Shown one piece after another: positions 18,678 to 28,443 of a stretch of 64,000 nucleotides of DNA. The position numbers and the translations under genes were made by a program. Origin of the DNA: Galbibacter kalidii (GTDB taxonomy: Bacteria; Bacteroidota; Bacteroidia; Flavobacteriales; Flavobacteriaceae); contig NZ_JAPFGA010000003.1 in assembly GCF_026241135.1 (NCBI RefSeq), forward strand, positions 186,001 to 250,000, read 5' to 3'. Under the pieces are notes generated by a model. It saw only the letters and a program-made list of their open reading frames with translations, was not told where the DNA came from and searched no databases. Each line of letters starts with the position of its first letter. The stretch's first letter is position 1.

Positions 18678-18813
18678 ACATAAAATTACAATCAGTACTA
18701 AAAAATAAAGCAAGTTCTACTTAATTATTCACATACTATAATTTATAGTAACGGACTTTCGTACACAAGAGGAGATTCATAAGAGCTTGTGAGTCATAAC
18801 AAAAAATAGAAGA

Positions 18814-18835
18814 TTTTGTGAAAAATGTCACAAAA
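18814..18835. promoter_or_regulatory. CRP/FNR-type palindromic operator candidate
   Basis: A perfect inverted repeat TTTTGTGA-N6-TCACAAAA. The core TGTGA-N6-TCACA is exactly the classical CRP binding pattern. It lies about 100 bases before the TPR-AraC gene and 190 bases before the divergent HTCS gene. Confidence 0.55.
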
Positions 18836-18935
18836 CTAGTCGTTTCACATCTTTTTAGAGAATCTACACCGATTAATTTGTGCTTTTTTCTAACTTGCAC
18901 CTTAGTAAACCTAACCTAAATCATTAAATAGAATT

Positions 18936-20612
18936 TTGAAGTGTTTGAATTTGAATAAAACATACCTACTCTTTCCATTATTATTTTTTTGGAGTTATCT
19001 ATCTTACCCCCAAGATGCTGACACAAACTGGCTGGATACTATTGCTAGCCCTAAAGAAAAAAGCATTCAATATACAGAAATAGCTCTTCAACAATATAAC
19101 GATGGAAATCGGGATGGGTTTAAGGTCTATAACGATTCTGCTCTTTATATTGCTGAACACTATAATCTCCCCGGCATTAAGATTGACGCATTAAACAACA
19201 TTGCCACGTACCATATTTTTAACGATGAATATGAAGAAGCCTTATCAATATATCTCGAAGCCCTAGACGCTTGCAATGAATTGATGCCCCGCACTGTAGA
19301 ACATAAAATAGACCTACTGAACAACATCGCACAAGTATACAACAAAATAGGTTTGTTTGAGAAGGCAATTGTATATGCAAAACAAATCATAACCCTTTCG
19401 GAGCTTCATAACGTTTCGGACATGAAAAGAATGTCGGTCTATAATATATTGGGAAATAGTTATAAAAGGCTCAAAGAGTATGACAGAGCATTGGAATACC
19501 TAAATAAATTGAAGAGGTATGGAGAGAGCACAAATAATATAAAAGCTACGGTGCTAAGCTCGGTAAATATTATTAACATCTATTTCAATATGGAAGACTA
19601 TGACTCGACCATACAAGTGGCTACAGAATTTTTAGAATCATATCCGGATGTAGAAAGGGGAAAGTTGGAAGCTACACTGAATCTTGGAATGGCTTATGTA
19701 AAAAAAGAAGATGCAGAAAAAGCTATCCCGTACCTTATTGAGTCAAAGGAAATGGCCATAGACCAAAACAAGAAACATCTTGTAAACACCAGCTACTTAT
19801 ACCTTGCCGAGGCTTATGAACTAATAGGAAATTATGAAAAATCCCTTAAAGAACAAAAGGCTTATGCTGAAACAAACAAAGAATTATCTCAACAGAGGGC
19901 AGACGCTACTGTAGTTGACGTAAAACACGATGCTGAAAATGAAAAAGAAATTGTAGAGCAAGAACTGGAAACCGTATCAGAATCTGATACCAATAAAAGT
20001 AATATGTTACTGGGAAGCAGTGTTGCTATTGCGATTTTAGGAAGCATGCTCTTTTTTTACATCAGAAAAAAGAAACATGTCGAAAAAGAACGGGTACGCT
20101 TCGAACGTGATCACGATATTCTTTTTAACGAGAATAAAGTGCTTAAAACAAAAATGAAGGAGCTTGCCGAAAAGTATCAGAAAAAGCACGAAAAAGAGAA
20201 AGAAACAGTGTCCAAAGCGACCACACGATATAAAAATTCTTCCCTAACCCAAGAAGATCGGGAAAAATTGATGAATGCTGTTCTCGACTATATGGAAAAA
20301 GAAAAACCTTATTTGGATTTTGATATCAATCAGTCTGATCTGGCTTCCAATCTCGATATGAGTTCCCATCACCTTTCAGAAGTATTAAATTTTTGTTTTG
20401 AACAGAACTTCTACAACTTCATCAATATTTATCGGGTGAATGAGGCTCGAAAAATCATGAAAGATCCCGCTTATATAGACTATAAAATTTTGGCTATTGG
20501 CTACGAAGCCGGTTTTAAAAGCAAAACATCTTTCAACAGGGTTTTTAAAAACCATACCGGACTCACTCCTTCTGAATACCGAAAAAAGAACATTTTACAG
20601 AAGTCGGCTTAA
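18936..20612 (+). CDS. TPR membrane regulator with C-terminal AraC-type HTH
   Basis: About 558 residues: an N-terminal signal (LLFPLLFFWSYLSYPQ), TPR repeats (about 60-315, for example EEALSIYLEALDACNELMP), one membrane helix near 357-377, a charged coiled coil (380-430) and an AraC HTH pair at about 445-558 ending with GYEAGFKSKTSFNRVFKNHTG and PSEYRK. Signals caught by the periplasmic TPRs are presumably passed to the DNA-binding domain. No in-frame ATG or GTG lies near the signal peptide. The frame is closed upstream by a TAA at 18912, so initiation must use a TTG at 18936, 18945 or 18951. It is divergent from the HTCS gene and lies before the lipoprotein and adhesin genes, which share an upstream motif and may be its targets. 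Confidence 0.85.
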   Translation: MKCLNLNKTYLLFPLLFFWSYLSYPQDADTNWLDTIASPKEKSIQYTEIALQQYNDGNRDGFKVYNDSALYIAEHYNLPGIKIDALNNIATYHIFNDEYEEALSIYLEALDACNELMPRTVEHKIDLLNNIAQVYNKIGLFEKAIVYAKQIITLSELHNVSDMKRMSVYNILGNSYKRLKEYDRALEYLNKLKRYGESTNNIKATVLSSVNIINIYFNMEDYDSTIQVATEFLESYPDVERGKLEATLNLGMAYVKKEDAEKAIPYLIESKEMAIDQNKKHLVNTSYLYLAEAYELIGNYEKSLKEQKAYAETNKELSQQRADATVVDVKHDAENEKEIVEQELETVSESDTNKSNMLLGSSVAIAILGSMLFFYIRKKKHVEKERVRFERDHDILFNENKVLKTKMKELAEKYQKKHEKEKETVSKATTRYKNSSLTQEDREKLMNAVLDYMEKEKPYLDFDINQSDLASNLDMSSHHLSEVLNFCFEQNFYNFINIYRVNEARKIMKDPAYIDYKILAIGYEAGFKSKTSFNRVFKNHTGLTPSEYRKKNILQKSA

Positions 20613-20641
20613 GATTTCAACTTTTTTATTAAAACTAGTAC

Positions 20642-20695
20642 CATTCAAGCGGATGGAACATTTTCCCGTTGATGCTTCTCTAATATTGCACAGTT
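20642..20695 (+). promoter_or_regulatory. Shared upstream motif, copy 1 (lipoprotein gene)
   Basis: This stretch aligns without gaps to 21282-21335 over 54 bases. The strongest blocks are ATGGAAC and CTAATATTGCACAGT (TTAATATTGCACAGT in copy 2). TAATATTG is one base off the Bacteroidota -7 consensus. Both copies precede a gene by 35-55 bases, so it is probably a promoter plus activator site used by both genes. Confidence 0.6.
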
Positions 20696-20748
20696 ATTCA
20701 ACATAACACACTAATATCCATAGTTGTTATGTAAAAACAAACTAAGCA

Positions 20749-21264
20749 ATGAGAACAATATTACTACTATTTATTTTATCAACCGCTATGGTTTCTTGCA
20801 AGCAAGCGAATACCATGCAATTTGATCTTGCCAAATTACCTAAGAATTGGGTGAAACTCACCCCAAATAAAAAAGGTAAACTGGTCATTTTCAATCCGTG
20901 TAATGGTCCAAACATGCTTCTTTCTATTAAAGAAGATAAGAAGATCGTTTTTAAAGAGGGACAGAAAGATTTTGAATTGGATGTTCTGGAAACCTCTGAG
21001 GTCGCCGATACAGTCTTCATCAAAGCAAAATGGAACTGGACTGAATCTGAAAAAAGACAAAACATCAAATTTATATGGACGGATAGGCAAAAAGGAATCG
21101 GACGATGGATAACTACCTATTCGGGAGGATTCACTACAAACTTCTCATTTGTAACCGAAAACAAACAAGAAGATTTTGATACGATATACGAACCCTGTTC
21201 GGTATGTTGGGGCGAGGAATGTGACGAAATAAAGAAAAGTGAAATACAAGCACATTCAAATTAG
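20749..21264 (+). CDS. Small lipoprotein of unknown function
   Basis: A 171-residue protein with a lipoprotein signal (FILSTAMVSCKQ). The mature part is beta-rich with several Trp and Lys residues and a cysteine cluster near the end (EPCSVCWGEECDE). No family is recognised. It lies between the TPR-AraC regulator and the giant adhesin. Its upstream region is a near-duplicate of the adhesin's, which suggests co-regulation and possibly a role as an accessory surface or periplasmic protein of that adhesin. The cysteine cluster could form disulfides or bind a metal; neither is shown. Confidence 0.75.
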   Translation: MRTILLLFILSTAMVSCKQANTMQFDLAKLPKNWVKLTPNKKGKLVIFNPCNGPNMLLSIKEDKKIVFKEGQKDFELDVLETSEVADTVFIKAKWNWTESEKRQNIKFIWTDRQKGIGRWITTYSGGFTTNFSFVTENKQEDFDTIYEPCSVCWGEECDEIKKSEIQAHSN

Positions 21265-21281
21265 CCAAAATTACAATCAAA

Positions 21282-21335
21282 AAGATGTGCCACTCGTTCG
21301 AATGGAACTTTTTTCAGCTGACACTCAGTTAATAT
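21282..21335 (+). promoter_or_regulatory. Shared upstream motif, copy 2 (adhesin gene)
   Basis: Partner of the motif at 20642-20695, located just after the lipoprotein stop and 37 bases before the adhesin ATG. It conserves ATGGAAC and TAATATTGCACAGT at identical spacing. Confidence 0.6.
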
Positions 21336-21372
21336 TGCACAGTACAAAATCCTGAATCAACAATAAACAAAG

Positions 21373-24300
21373 ATGAAAACTAAACTGTTACTTCTTCTTT
21401 TGTTTGGATGCTTTATGTCTATTCAAGCCCAAACTACTGCCATATCTGATAACAATTTTGAACAATTTTTGGTGGATCAAGGTATAGACACCGACGGTAC
21501 TGTTAACGGAACGATCTCTAATGCCAATGCACAAAGTGTTACGCAGTTGATCTTAGACCGTAACGACATTACCGATTTTACCGGGTTGGAGGCGTTTACC
21601 AATTTGACGATTTTGAACCTTAGTAGAAATCAGTTTGCCACCATACCCACTGGAGCTTTAACGGCTTTGGAAGAATTGACTTTCCTTGGCAACAATTCCC
21701 TAACCTCTTTGGATCTTTCAGCAAATACAGCCCTGACAAAATTAAATATAACAGGGACTTATAGTGCCCCTCCTATTACGGCATTGGATTTATCAAACAA
21801 CATCAGCCTAACAGATATCAGGATAATTGATTTTGGAAACCTATCATCATTAACATTCCCGACAACAACAGACCAGATAACAAGCATATCATTAGGTGAT
21901 TTGAAATTGACCGAAATTGATTTGACCAATATGTCAGGGCTTCAAAATTTTACTCTAGATGATAACGAAGGAAGTGTGACATTAACATTACCTGCTGTAA
22001 AAGACAAACTTAAAAACCTTAGAATACAGTCGATTGGTATTGACGTGGTAGATGTTTCACAATACGTCGCTTTAGAGCAATTATTTCTTAGGTATACAGG
22101 CGTCCAAAATTTAAAACTACCAGCTACAGAAACTCTAAAAAGAATTGATATATATAGCCATAAGCTTACCGGTATCACCTCTTTTGAAAATGCATCCCAA
22201 TTAGAAAACTTAACTGTAGAATGGGCTAGAGATGAAACTCCTTTAAATATCGATATCAGCCAAAATACGGCACTTAAAACACTGGAACTCAACAATAATT
22301 ATATGCCCTCTTTGGACATTACCAACAACACTAATTTAACTTCTGCCGATCTTGCTTATAACAATCTTACTTCTCTGGATGTCACCCAAAACACCAGTTT
22401 AACTCGTTTGGAGGTTCAATCCAACAAATTGACTGCTATAGATGTTACCAACAATACCCTTTTAAGGGATTTAAAACTCCAATACAATCAAATATCAGCT
22501 ATAGATATTTCCAAAAACATCAATTTAACTGATCTTAATCTAAGTAATAATAACATAAGCATTTTAGATGTCACCCAAAACACAAAGCTTGACTACCTGA
22601 GTGTTGGTTATAATCAATTGACCGAACTCGATATCAGTAAATGTATTGGGCTAGAAGATCTTTATGCCAATGATAACCAACTCAGTGGAAATTCGATTCT
22701 CGAACAATACCATATCATACGGACTAATGATAGCGGACTAGGTTGGTACAACAATTTAAATGTTAGTAATAATAATTTATCCGGTACTGTTCCCGATTTT
22801 TCAACTTTGGTAGATGGGAATGCTTTCGGCTTTAAGTTGGCCATAGAAGAGAATTCTTTTGAATTCGGCGATTTGGAAGGAGTTCATGATGCTTTTGTTG
22901 AACTTTCGAATACACCAAGGTATCCCGAATCTTTAACAATGATATTTTCTTCATACACCTATGCTCCACAGGCAAAAGTAGATGAAGAAGGTGATATCAT
23001 AGTAAGGGATGCAGGAGAAGCTATTATTTTAACCACAACAGTAAGCGGAGAACAAAACCATTATCAATGGTATAAAGACGGTGAGCCTATTCCCGACGCC
23101 CCTGATTCCCCTAATTATGAATTGACAAGTGCCAGTACTTGTGATACCGGGGTTTATTATTGTATAGTGACCAGTGATTTGGTACCTTTTGAAAACGAAG
23201 ACCCGCCTGGAACTGACGGCAAAAACCTGGAACTGGAACGCCACAGAATTGTCCTTGGGGTAAATATGGCCATAATGGAATGTGTGTCTTTGACCGCTCC
23301 TTTAGATGGTGATGTAGATGTCCCAACAGATACCGCTATTGAATGGAGTGATGACCCGGGTGCCTGTGGTTATAAAATTAATGTCGGGACGACTCCGGGA
23401 GGAACCGATATTGTAAATAATGAAGACGTAGGGAATACCACTGTCTATAATTTTGAGGAAAACCTACCGGAAAACACCCGAATATATGTAAACATAACCC
23501 CTTATGATGGAGGGACAGACCATACCGGTTGTACAGAAGAATCATTTACCACTTATAATATCCCTGAATGTACTTCACTTGTAGAATCTGTTGGTCCTTC
23601 TGAAATAGAGTGGGAAGCTGTATCAACTGCGGAAGGTTATTATCTAACCATTGGAACGACTTCCGGCGGAATTGATCTAGTGAATAATGAAGATGTGGGT
23701 GATGTAACAACTTATACTCTTGCGACAATACCACCTGAAGGCACTGTTTTATATGTAAACATTACACCCTATAACCACGCTGGAAATGCAACAGGATGTG
23801 CCGAAGAAACTTTTACAATTCTAGCCATACCAGAATGTGCGTCCTTGACAGCTCCGCTTGACAGTGCCACGGATATCCCTATCAATACCAATCTGGAGTG
23901 GGATGCTGTTACTGGTGCCGAAGGTTACCGATTGACTGTGGGAACGACTTCAGGTGGAAACGAATTGGTGAACAATCAAGATTTGGGCAATGTCACGACT
24001 TACAGTTTTACCGAAGCTTTACCGGGAGATGCCATCATTTACATCAGTATCACGGCTTATAACGATTCAGGGGATGCTGTAGGATGTACTGAAGAGTCCT
24101 TCACTACCCTGCCCGTACCTGAATGTGTTTTACTGACAACTCCGTTGAACAATGCCACGGATGTGTCCGTCAACACCGATCTGGAATGGGCTATTGCTAC
24201 CGGTGCCGATGGTTATCGTTTGACAGCAGGAATGACTTCCGGAGGAAATGATCTGGTAGATAACCAAGATTTGGGCAATGTCACAACTTACAGTTTTACC

Positions 24301-27063
24301 AATGCCCTACCGGAAGGGACTACCGTTTATGTCAGCGTCACTGCTTACAACGAATCGGGAGACGCCACAGGATGCCTTAAAGAATCCTTCACTACCCTTG
24401 CGGTACCGGAATGCGCTTCACTGACAGCACCACTTGACGGTGCCTCGGATGTGTCCGTCGACACCGGTCTGGAATGGGAGCCTATTACCGGTGCAGATGG
24501 TTACCGTTTGACTGTGGGGACGATTTCAGGTGGAAACGATTTGGTGGATAACCAAGATCTGGGCAATGTTACGACTTACAATTTTACCGAAGCTTTAGCT
24601 GATGGAATTACCGTTTACGCTAACATTACGGCTTATAACGAATCAGGGGATGCTGTGGGGTGTGCTGAAGAGTCCTTTACCACTTTGGGCGTACCTGAAT
24701 GTACTTCATTAAGTGTACCAACGGACGGCGATATTGAGGTATCCATCAACACCAACCTGATTTGGGCGACTAGCAGTTCTGCTACAGGATACCGTCTATC
24801 CGTCGGAACAACTTCAGGGGGAACCGACATTGTAAATAATGAAGATGTAGGGAATGTAACCGACTATGCTTTTGCGAATGTACTTCCTAAAGACACTCAG
24901 GTTTTCGTCAACATCACACCGTACAATTCTGCAGGGGATGCTACAGCATGTACAGAAGCTAGTTTTACTACGGAAAAAACAATTACCGCTCCTTCTTGTA
25001 CAACACTCACCCAACCTTTGGATGGCGCAACTGATATAACTATCAATACCGACTTACAATGGGAGACCATCACCTCTGCTACAGGGTATCGCCTATCCGT
25101 AGGGACAACTTCAAGAGGAACTGATATTATCGATAACCTCGATGTAGGAAGTCTGACTACGTTACCGGTTCAGTTGCCTGAAGAAACAGAGATATTCGTA
25201 AATATTACTCCGTACAACTCTGCTGGGGATGCCACAGCGTGTACCGAAGTTAGTTTTACTACGGAAAGAATCACCGCTGCCCCTGAATGTACATCACTTA
25301 GTCTACCAATAGACGGTGACACGGAAATCTCTGTCAACACCAACTTGATATGGGCGACTAGCAGTTCGGCTACAGGATACCAATTATCTGTTGGAACAAC
25401 ATCAGGAGGAACAGATATCATCAATAATCTTGATGTAGGGAATGTGACGGACTATTCTTTTACGAATCCGCTACCGAAAGAAACAGATATCTATGTTAAC
25501 ATAACACCGTATAATTCTGTTGGGGATGCCACAGCATGTACTGAGGCTCATTTTACTACGGAAAAAACAATCACTGCTCCTTCTTGTACAGCACTCGCCC
25601 AACCTTTGGACGGGGCTACCGATGTAACTATCAATACCAACTTGCAATGGGCAACTATCGCTTCTGCTACGGGATACCGATTATCAGTTGGAACAACTTC
25701 TGAAGGAACAGACATCATCAACAACCTTGATATTGGAGACCTAACTACGTTCCCCGTTCAGTTACCTGAAGAAACAGAAATATTCGTCAATATCACACCA
25801 TACAACTCTGCCGGGGATGCCATAGCGTGTACCGAAGCTAGTTTTACTACGGAAAAGCTTACCGAAGCTCCTGAGTGTACAACATTGATCCAACCTCTAG
25901 ATGGTGATACTGATGTGGCTATTAACACCGACATAGAATGGGAAACGAGTAGTTCGGCTACAGGATACCGCTTATCTGTAGGGACAAGCTCAGGAGGAAC
26001 AGATATCGTCGATGATTTAGATGTTGGAGATTTGACTTACTATTCTTTTACAAATCCGCTGCCGGAGGAAACCACTATTTATGTAAATATCACTCCTTAC
26101 AATTCCGTAGGGGATGCCACAGCATGTACCGAGACTAGTTTTACTACGGAAAAAGTCATCGATACTCTTGAATGCGTGACTTTTCTTCAACCATTGGATG
26201 GTGCTACTGATGTAGCTATTGACATAGAACTGCAATGGACAGCAAGTGAAGGAGCCGACGATTATTTGTTGTTGGTAGGAACAACTCCCGGTGGAATTGA
26301 TTTAGTCAATACCTTGATCGAAGAAGAAACTTTTACACTTACTGAACCATTACCGGAGGAAACTACCATCTACGTTAGCATCACTCCGAGACAGCGAAGT
26401 CCTGAAGATGAAGAATCTTCACGAGGATGCACTACAGAAATCAGTTTTACCACAGAAAAACTAATCACTATACCTGATTGTACTTCATTAAAAGTACCTA
26501 ATAATACCATTGACATAGCGGTAGACACCCAGCTGGAATGGGGGGATACATCTTCAGCTGAAGGCTACCGCTTGACAGTGGGAACTGAACCGGGAAGAGG
26601 AGATATTGTTGAGGATTTGGATGTAGGTAACATCACTTCCTATACTTTTTCAGAGCCTCTACCTGAAAACACACAGATTTATGTTCAAGTCATTCCGTAC
26701 AATTCTGCAGGGGATGCTTCAGGATGTAACGAATACAGTTTTAGGACTACAACTTCAAATCCGATAGCAAATACTTCCAAATACGGGATTTCCCCAAATG
26801 GAGATGGTATCAACGATTTTTGGGAAATCCCGGGAATTGAAGAATATCCCGACAATGAAGTATCTGTATTCAACAGATGGGGAGATAAAATCTTTGAAGT
26901 AAAAGGCTATGACAATTACACTAATGTGTTTAACGGAACTGCCAATCAATTAAAAGGATTGGGGGCAGACAAACTCCCCAATGGAACATATTTCTATACA
27001 ATCAGAATCAACGAACCCCATAACCACAATAACCTACAAGGCTTTATTGTATTAAAACGTTAA
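21373..27063 (+). CDS. Giant T9SS type-B adhesin with LRR, Ig-like and 12 FN3-like repeats
   Basis: A 1896-residue surface protein. After the signal peptide (LLLLLFGCFMSIQAQ) come leucine-rich repeats (about 36-490, units such as NTSLTRLEVQSNKLTAIDVT), then an Ig-like domain (about 530-630, HYQWYKDGEPIPDA). These are followed by twelve FN3-like modules of about 95 residues (about 635-1795) that share a Cys near the start, L.W, GYRLSVGTTSGGTDI, VNITPYNSAGDA and SFTT. The C-terminal domain is the gliding-motility/T9SS type-B sorting domain (SPNGDGINDFWEIPGI, VFNRWGDKIFE, NGTYFYTI, GFIVLKR). Type-B proteins cross the outer membrane by T9SS and usually need a PorP/SprF-like partner, which is the next gene, one base away. 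The repeats are diverged at the DNA level. A role in adhesion or matrix formation is inferred. Confidence 0.92.
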   Translation: MKTKLLLLLLFGCFMSIQAQTTAISDNNFEQFLVDQGIDTDGTVNGTISNANAQSVTQLILDRNDITDFTGLEAFTNLTILNLSRNQFATIPTGALTALEELTFLGNNSLTSLDLSANTALTKLNITGTYSAPPITALDLSNNISLTDIRIIDFGNLSSLTFPTTTDQITSISLGDLKLTEIDLTNMSGLQNFTLDDNEGSVTLTLPAVKDKLKNLRIQSIGIDVVDVSQYVALEQLFLRYTGVQNLKLPATETLKRIDIYSHKLTGITSFENASQLENLTVEWARDETPLNIDISQNTALKTLELNNNYMPSLDITNNTNLTSADLAYNNLTSLDVTQNTSLTRLEVQSNKLTAIDVTNNTLLRDLKLQYNQISAIDISKNINLTDLNLSNNNISILDVTQNTKLDYLSVGYNQLTELDISKCIGLEDLYANDNQLSGNSILEQYHIIRTNDSGLGWYNNLNVSNNNLSGTVPDFSTLVDGNAFGFKLAIEENSFEFGDLEGVHDAFVELSNTPRYPESLTMIFSSYTYAPQAKVDEEGDIIVRDAGEAIILTTTVSGEQNHYQWYKDGEPIPDAPDSPNYELTSASTCDTGVYYCIVTSDLVPFENEDPPGTDGKNLELERHRIVLGVNMAIMECVSLTAPLDGDVDVPTDTAIEWSDDPGACGYKINVGTTPGGTDIVNNEDVGNTTVYNFEENLPENTRIYVNITPYDGGTDHTGCTEESFTTYNIPECTSLVESVGPSEIEWEAVSTAEGYYLTIGTTSGGIDLVNNEDVGDVTTYTLATIPPEGTVLYVNITPYNHAGNATGCAEETFTILAIPECASLTAPLDSATDIPINTNLEWDAVTGAEGYRLTVGTTSGGNELVNNQDLGNVTTYSFTEALPGDAIIYISITAYNDSGDAVGCTEESFTTLPVPECVLLTTPLNNATDVSVNTDLEWAIATGADGYRLTAGMTSGGNDLVDNQDLGNVTTYSFTNALPEGTTVYVSVTAYNESGDATGCLKESFTTLAVPECASLTAPLDGASDVSVDTGLEWEPITGADGYRLTVGTISGGNDLVDNQDLGNVTTYNFTEALADGITVYANITAYNESGDAVGCAEESFTTLGVPECTSLSVPTDGDIEVSINTNLIWATSSSATGYRLSVGTTSGGTDIVNNEDVGNVTDYAFANVLPKDTQVFVNITPYNSAGDATACTEASFTTEKTITAPSCTTLTQPLDGATDITINTDLQWETITSATGYRLSVGTTSRGTDIIDNLDVGSLTTLPVQLPEETEIFVNITPYNSAGDATACTEVSFTTERITAAPECTSLSLPIDGDTEISVNTNLIWATSSSATGYQLSVGTTSGGTDIINNLDVGNVTDYSFTNPLPKETDIYVNITPYNSVGDATACTEAHFTTEKTITAPSCTALAQPLDGATDVTINTNLQWATIASATGYRLSVGTTSEGTDIINNLDIGDLTTFPVQLPEETEIFVNITPYNSAGDAIACTEASFTTEKLTEAPECTTLIQPLDGDTDVAINTDIEWETSSSATGYRLSVGTSSGGTDIVDDLDVGDLTYYSFTNPLPEETTIYVNITPYNSVGDATACTETSFTTEKVIDTLECVTFLQPLDGATDVAIDIELQWTASEGADDYLLLVGTTPGGIDLVNTLIEEETFTLTEPLPEETTIYVSITPRQRSPEDEESSRGCTTEISFTTEKLITIPDCTSLKVPNNTIDIAVDTQLEWGDTSSAEGYRLTVGTEPGRGDIVEDLDVGNITSYTFSEPLPENTQIYVQVIPYNSAGDASGCNEYSFRTTTSNPIANTSKYGISPNGDGINDFWEIPGIEEYPDNEVSVFNRWGDKIFEVKGYDNYTNVFNGTANQLKGLGADKLPNGTYFYTIRINEPHNHNNLQGFIVLKR

Positions 27064-27064
27064 T

Positions 27065-28000
27065 ATGCGACTACTAAAAACCACCATATTTACTGCATTT
27101 TTTATAATAGCTACGCATTCAATAGCGCAGCAAACCCCTGTGTTTTCAGATTACATATACAATACATTGGTCATTAATCCGGCCCATGCTGGTCTGTATT
27201 CGGAAACAGAAGTCGTGTTGGCTAATCACGGTATGGGAAATTCTGTTGAAGGGAGTCCGAGAACATTTACCGGGACTTTCAACACCTCATTGGACAAAAG
27301 AAGAATGGGAAACCTCGGAAAAATGGGATTTGGTGCCGGGATTATCAATGATCAAATTGGAGTGACAGAAGCCACACAGGTTTTTGCTTCTTATGCCTAC
27401 AAAATACATTTGGGGCGTGATTACAATCAGCCCCGGTGGTTTCAAGCCAATCCTCAAGTGATATCCTTCGGACTTACGGCCGGACTTTTATCATATCGGG
27501 AGAATCTATTGGAATTAGGTCTGGAAGACGACCCTAATTTTGATGAAAACATCAACGCAAGCATCCCCACTATCGGAGTTGGTTTTTTATACAACCGGAG
27601 AGATCTGTATTTGGGACTTGCAGCTCCAAATGTACTGGGAAATACTTTATCATCAGATAAAAGTGTAAATCTTCAAAGTCCATATTATGCCTATTTCGGA
27701 TATCGCTTTTATGGAAATGCCCTTGAGGATTATATGATCAAGCCCAACGCTTTACTCAAATATGAAGAAGGAGCTCCATTGCAGTTGGACATCAATTTAC
27801 TGGTGAGTTACCGAAGCAAAGTTGAAGTCGGTGTTGGCTATAGAACCACGTCCATGTTCAACTTTTTGGCCGGTTTTTATGTGTTCAACAACCTGCGGTT
27901 TATCTATTCCTATAACCACAGGACTACCAATTCCCCCCTCACCAATACACATGGATTGTCGTTGAGCTATCGTTTTGGTGGTGGATATAATCAGAGTTAA
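27065..28000 (+). CDS. PorP/SprF family T9SS outer-membrane protein
   Basis: A 311-residue outer-membrane protein with signal peptide (FFIIATHSIAQQ) and the start of mature PorP/SprF proteins: PVFSDYIYNTLVINPAHAG, then GSPRTFTGTFNTSLDKR and GFGAGIINDQIGVTE. The rest alternates as beta strands of a barrel and ends in LSYRFGGGY. SprF-like proteins work with the T9SS to place one specific type-B substrate, normally the gene upstream. Here the adhesin stop and this ATG are separated by a single base, so the two form a dedicated pair. Confidence 0.92.
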   Translation: MRLLKTTIFTAFFIIATHSIAQQTPVFSDYIYNTLVINPAHAGLYSETEVVLANHGMGNSVEGSPRTFTGTFNTSLDKRRMGNLGKMGFGAGIINDQIGVTEATQVFASYAYKIHLGRDYNQPRWFQANPQVISFGLTAGLLSYRENLLELGLEDDPNFDENINASIPTIGVGFLYNRRDLYLGLAAPNVLGNTLSSDKSVNLQSPYYAYFGYRFYGNALEDYMIKPNALLKYEEGAPLQLDINLLVSYRSKVEVGVGYRTTSMFNFLAGFYVFNNLRFIYSYNHRTTNSPLTNTHGLSLSYRFGGGYNQS

Positions 28001-28060
28001 CATATATTTGAAAAGAGAAACAGAAATAAGTTTCCCAACATTTAAATTAAAAACTAATTT

Positions 28061-28405
28061 ATGCCACATTTTGTAATTGATTGTTCTGAAAATATCATAA
28101 AGATAAAATCCCCGAAAGAAATCATTCAGAAGGTATATGATACAGCTGAATCAACTGACCTTTTTGATAAAGGAGACATTAAAGTAAGAATTAACCCTTT
28201 TAAATATTACAATATCGGAAATACAAAAGATGATTTTATTCACATTTTCGCTAATATTATGGAAGGACGAACTGTTTCTCAAAAAAAGAATCTTTCTGAA
28301 AGAATTATTGCTGAACTGAAATCAATGTTCCCGGACGTTTCAATTATTTCAATCAATATTAGGGATTTTGAAAAAGCAACCTATTGTAACAAATCAATGG
28401 TATAA
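28061..28405 (+). CDS. 5-carboxymethyl-2-hydroxymuconate isomerase (CHMI)-like tautomerase
   Basis: A 114-residue protein of the tautomerase superfamily. After the initiator Met comes Pro2 (MPHFVIDCSENI), the catalytic N-terminal proline of this family once Met is removed. Further family blocks are DIKVRINPF, DDFIHIFANIMEGR, FPDVSIISINIRDFE and ATYCNKSMV at the end. CHMI isomerises a ring-cleavage product in homoprotocatechuate catabolism. No other gene of that pathway is nearby, so the enzyme may have a different ketonising/tautomerising substrate. The length equals that of typical CHMI trimers' subunits. Confidence 0.85.
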   Translation: MPHFVIDCSENIIKIKSPKEIIQKVYDTAESTDLFDKGDIKVRINPFKYYNIGNTKDDFIHIFANIMEGRTVSQKKNLSERIIAELKSMFPDVSIISINIRDFEKATYCNKSMV

Positions 28406-28443
28406 TACTGAACGAAATAAAAACAAAACTTTCGACAATATTG

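Larger units (their letters stand above)
18629..18935. other. Divergent regulator-regulator promoter region
   Basis: About 300 bases between the HTCS gene and the TPR-AraC gene. It holds a CRP-like palindrome (18814-18835), a TGTGACACA half-palindrome (18653-18661) and a TAnnTTTG box on the minus strand (18670-18677). Nothing coding is seen. Confidence 0.6.

Noticed and set aside
28061-28405. Considered as part of an aromatic (homoprotocatechuate) degradation operon.
   Set aside because: Only the CHMI-like gene is present; the neighbours are a PorP/SprF protein and a YARHG protein.
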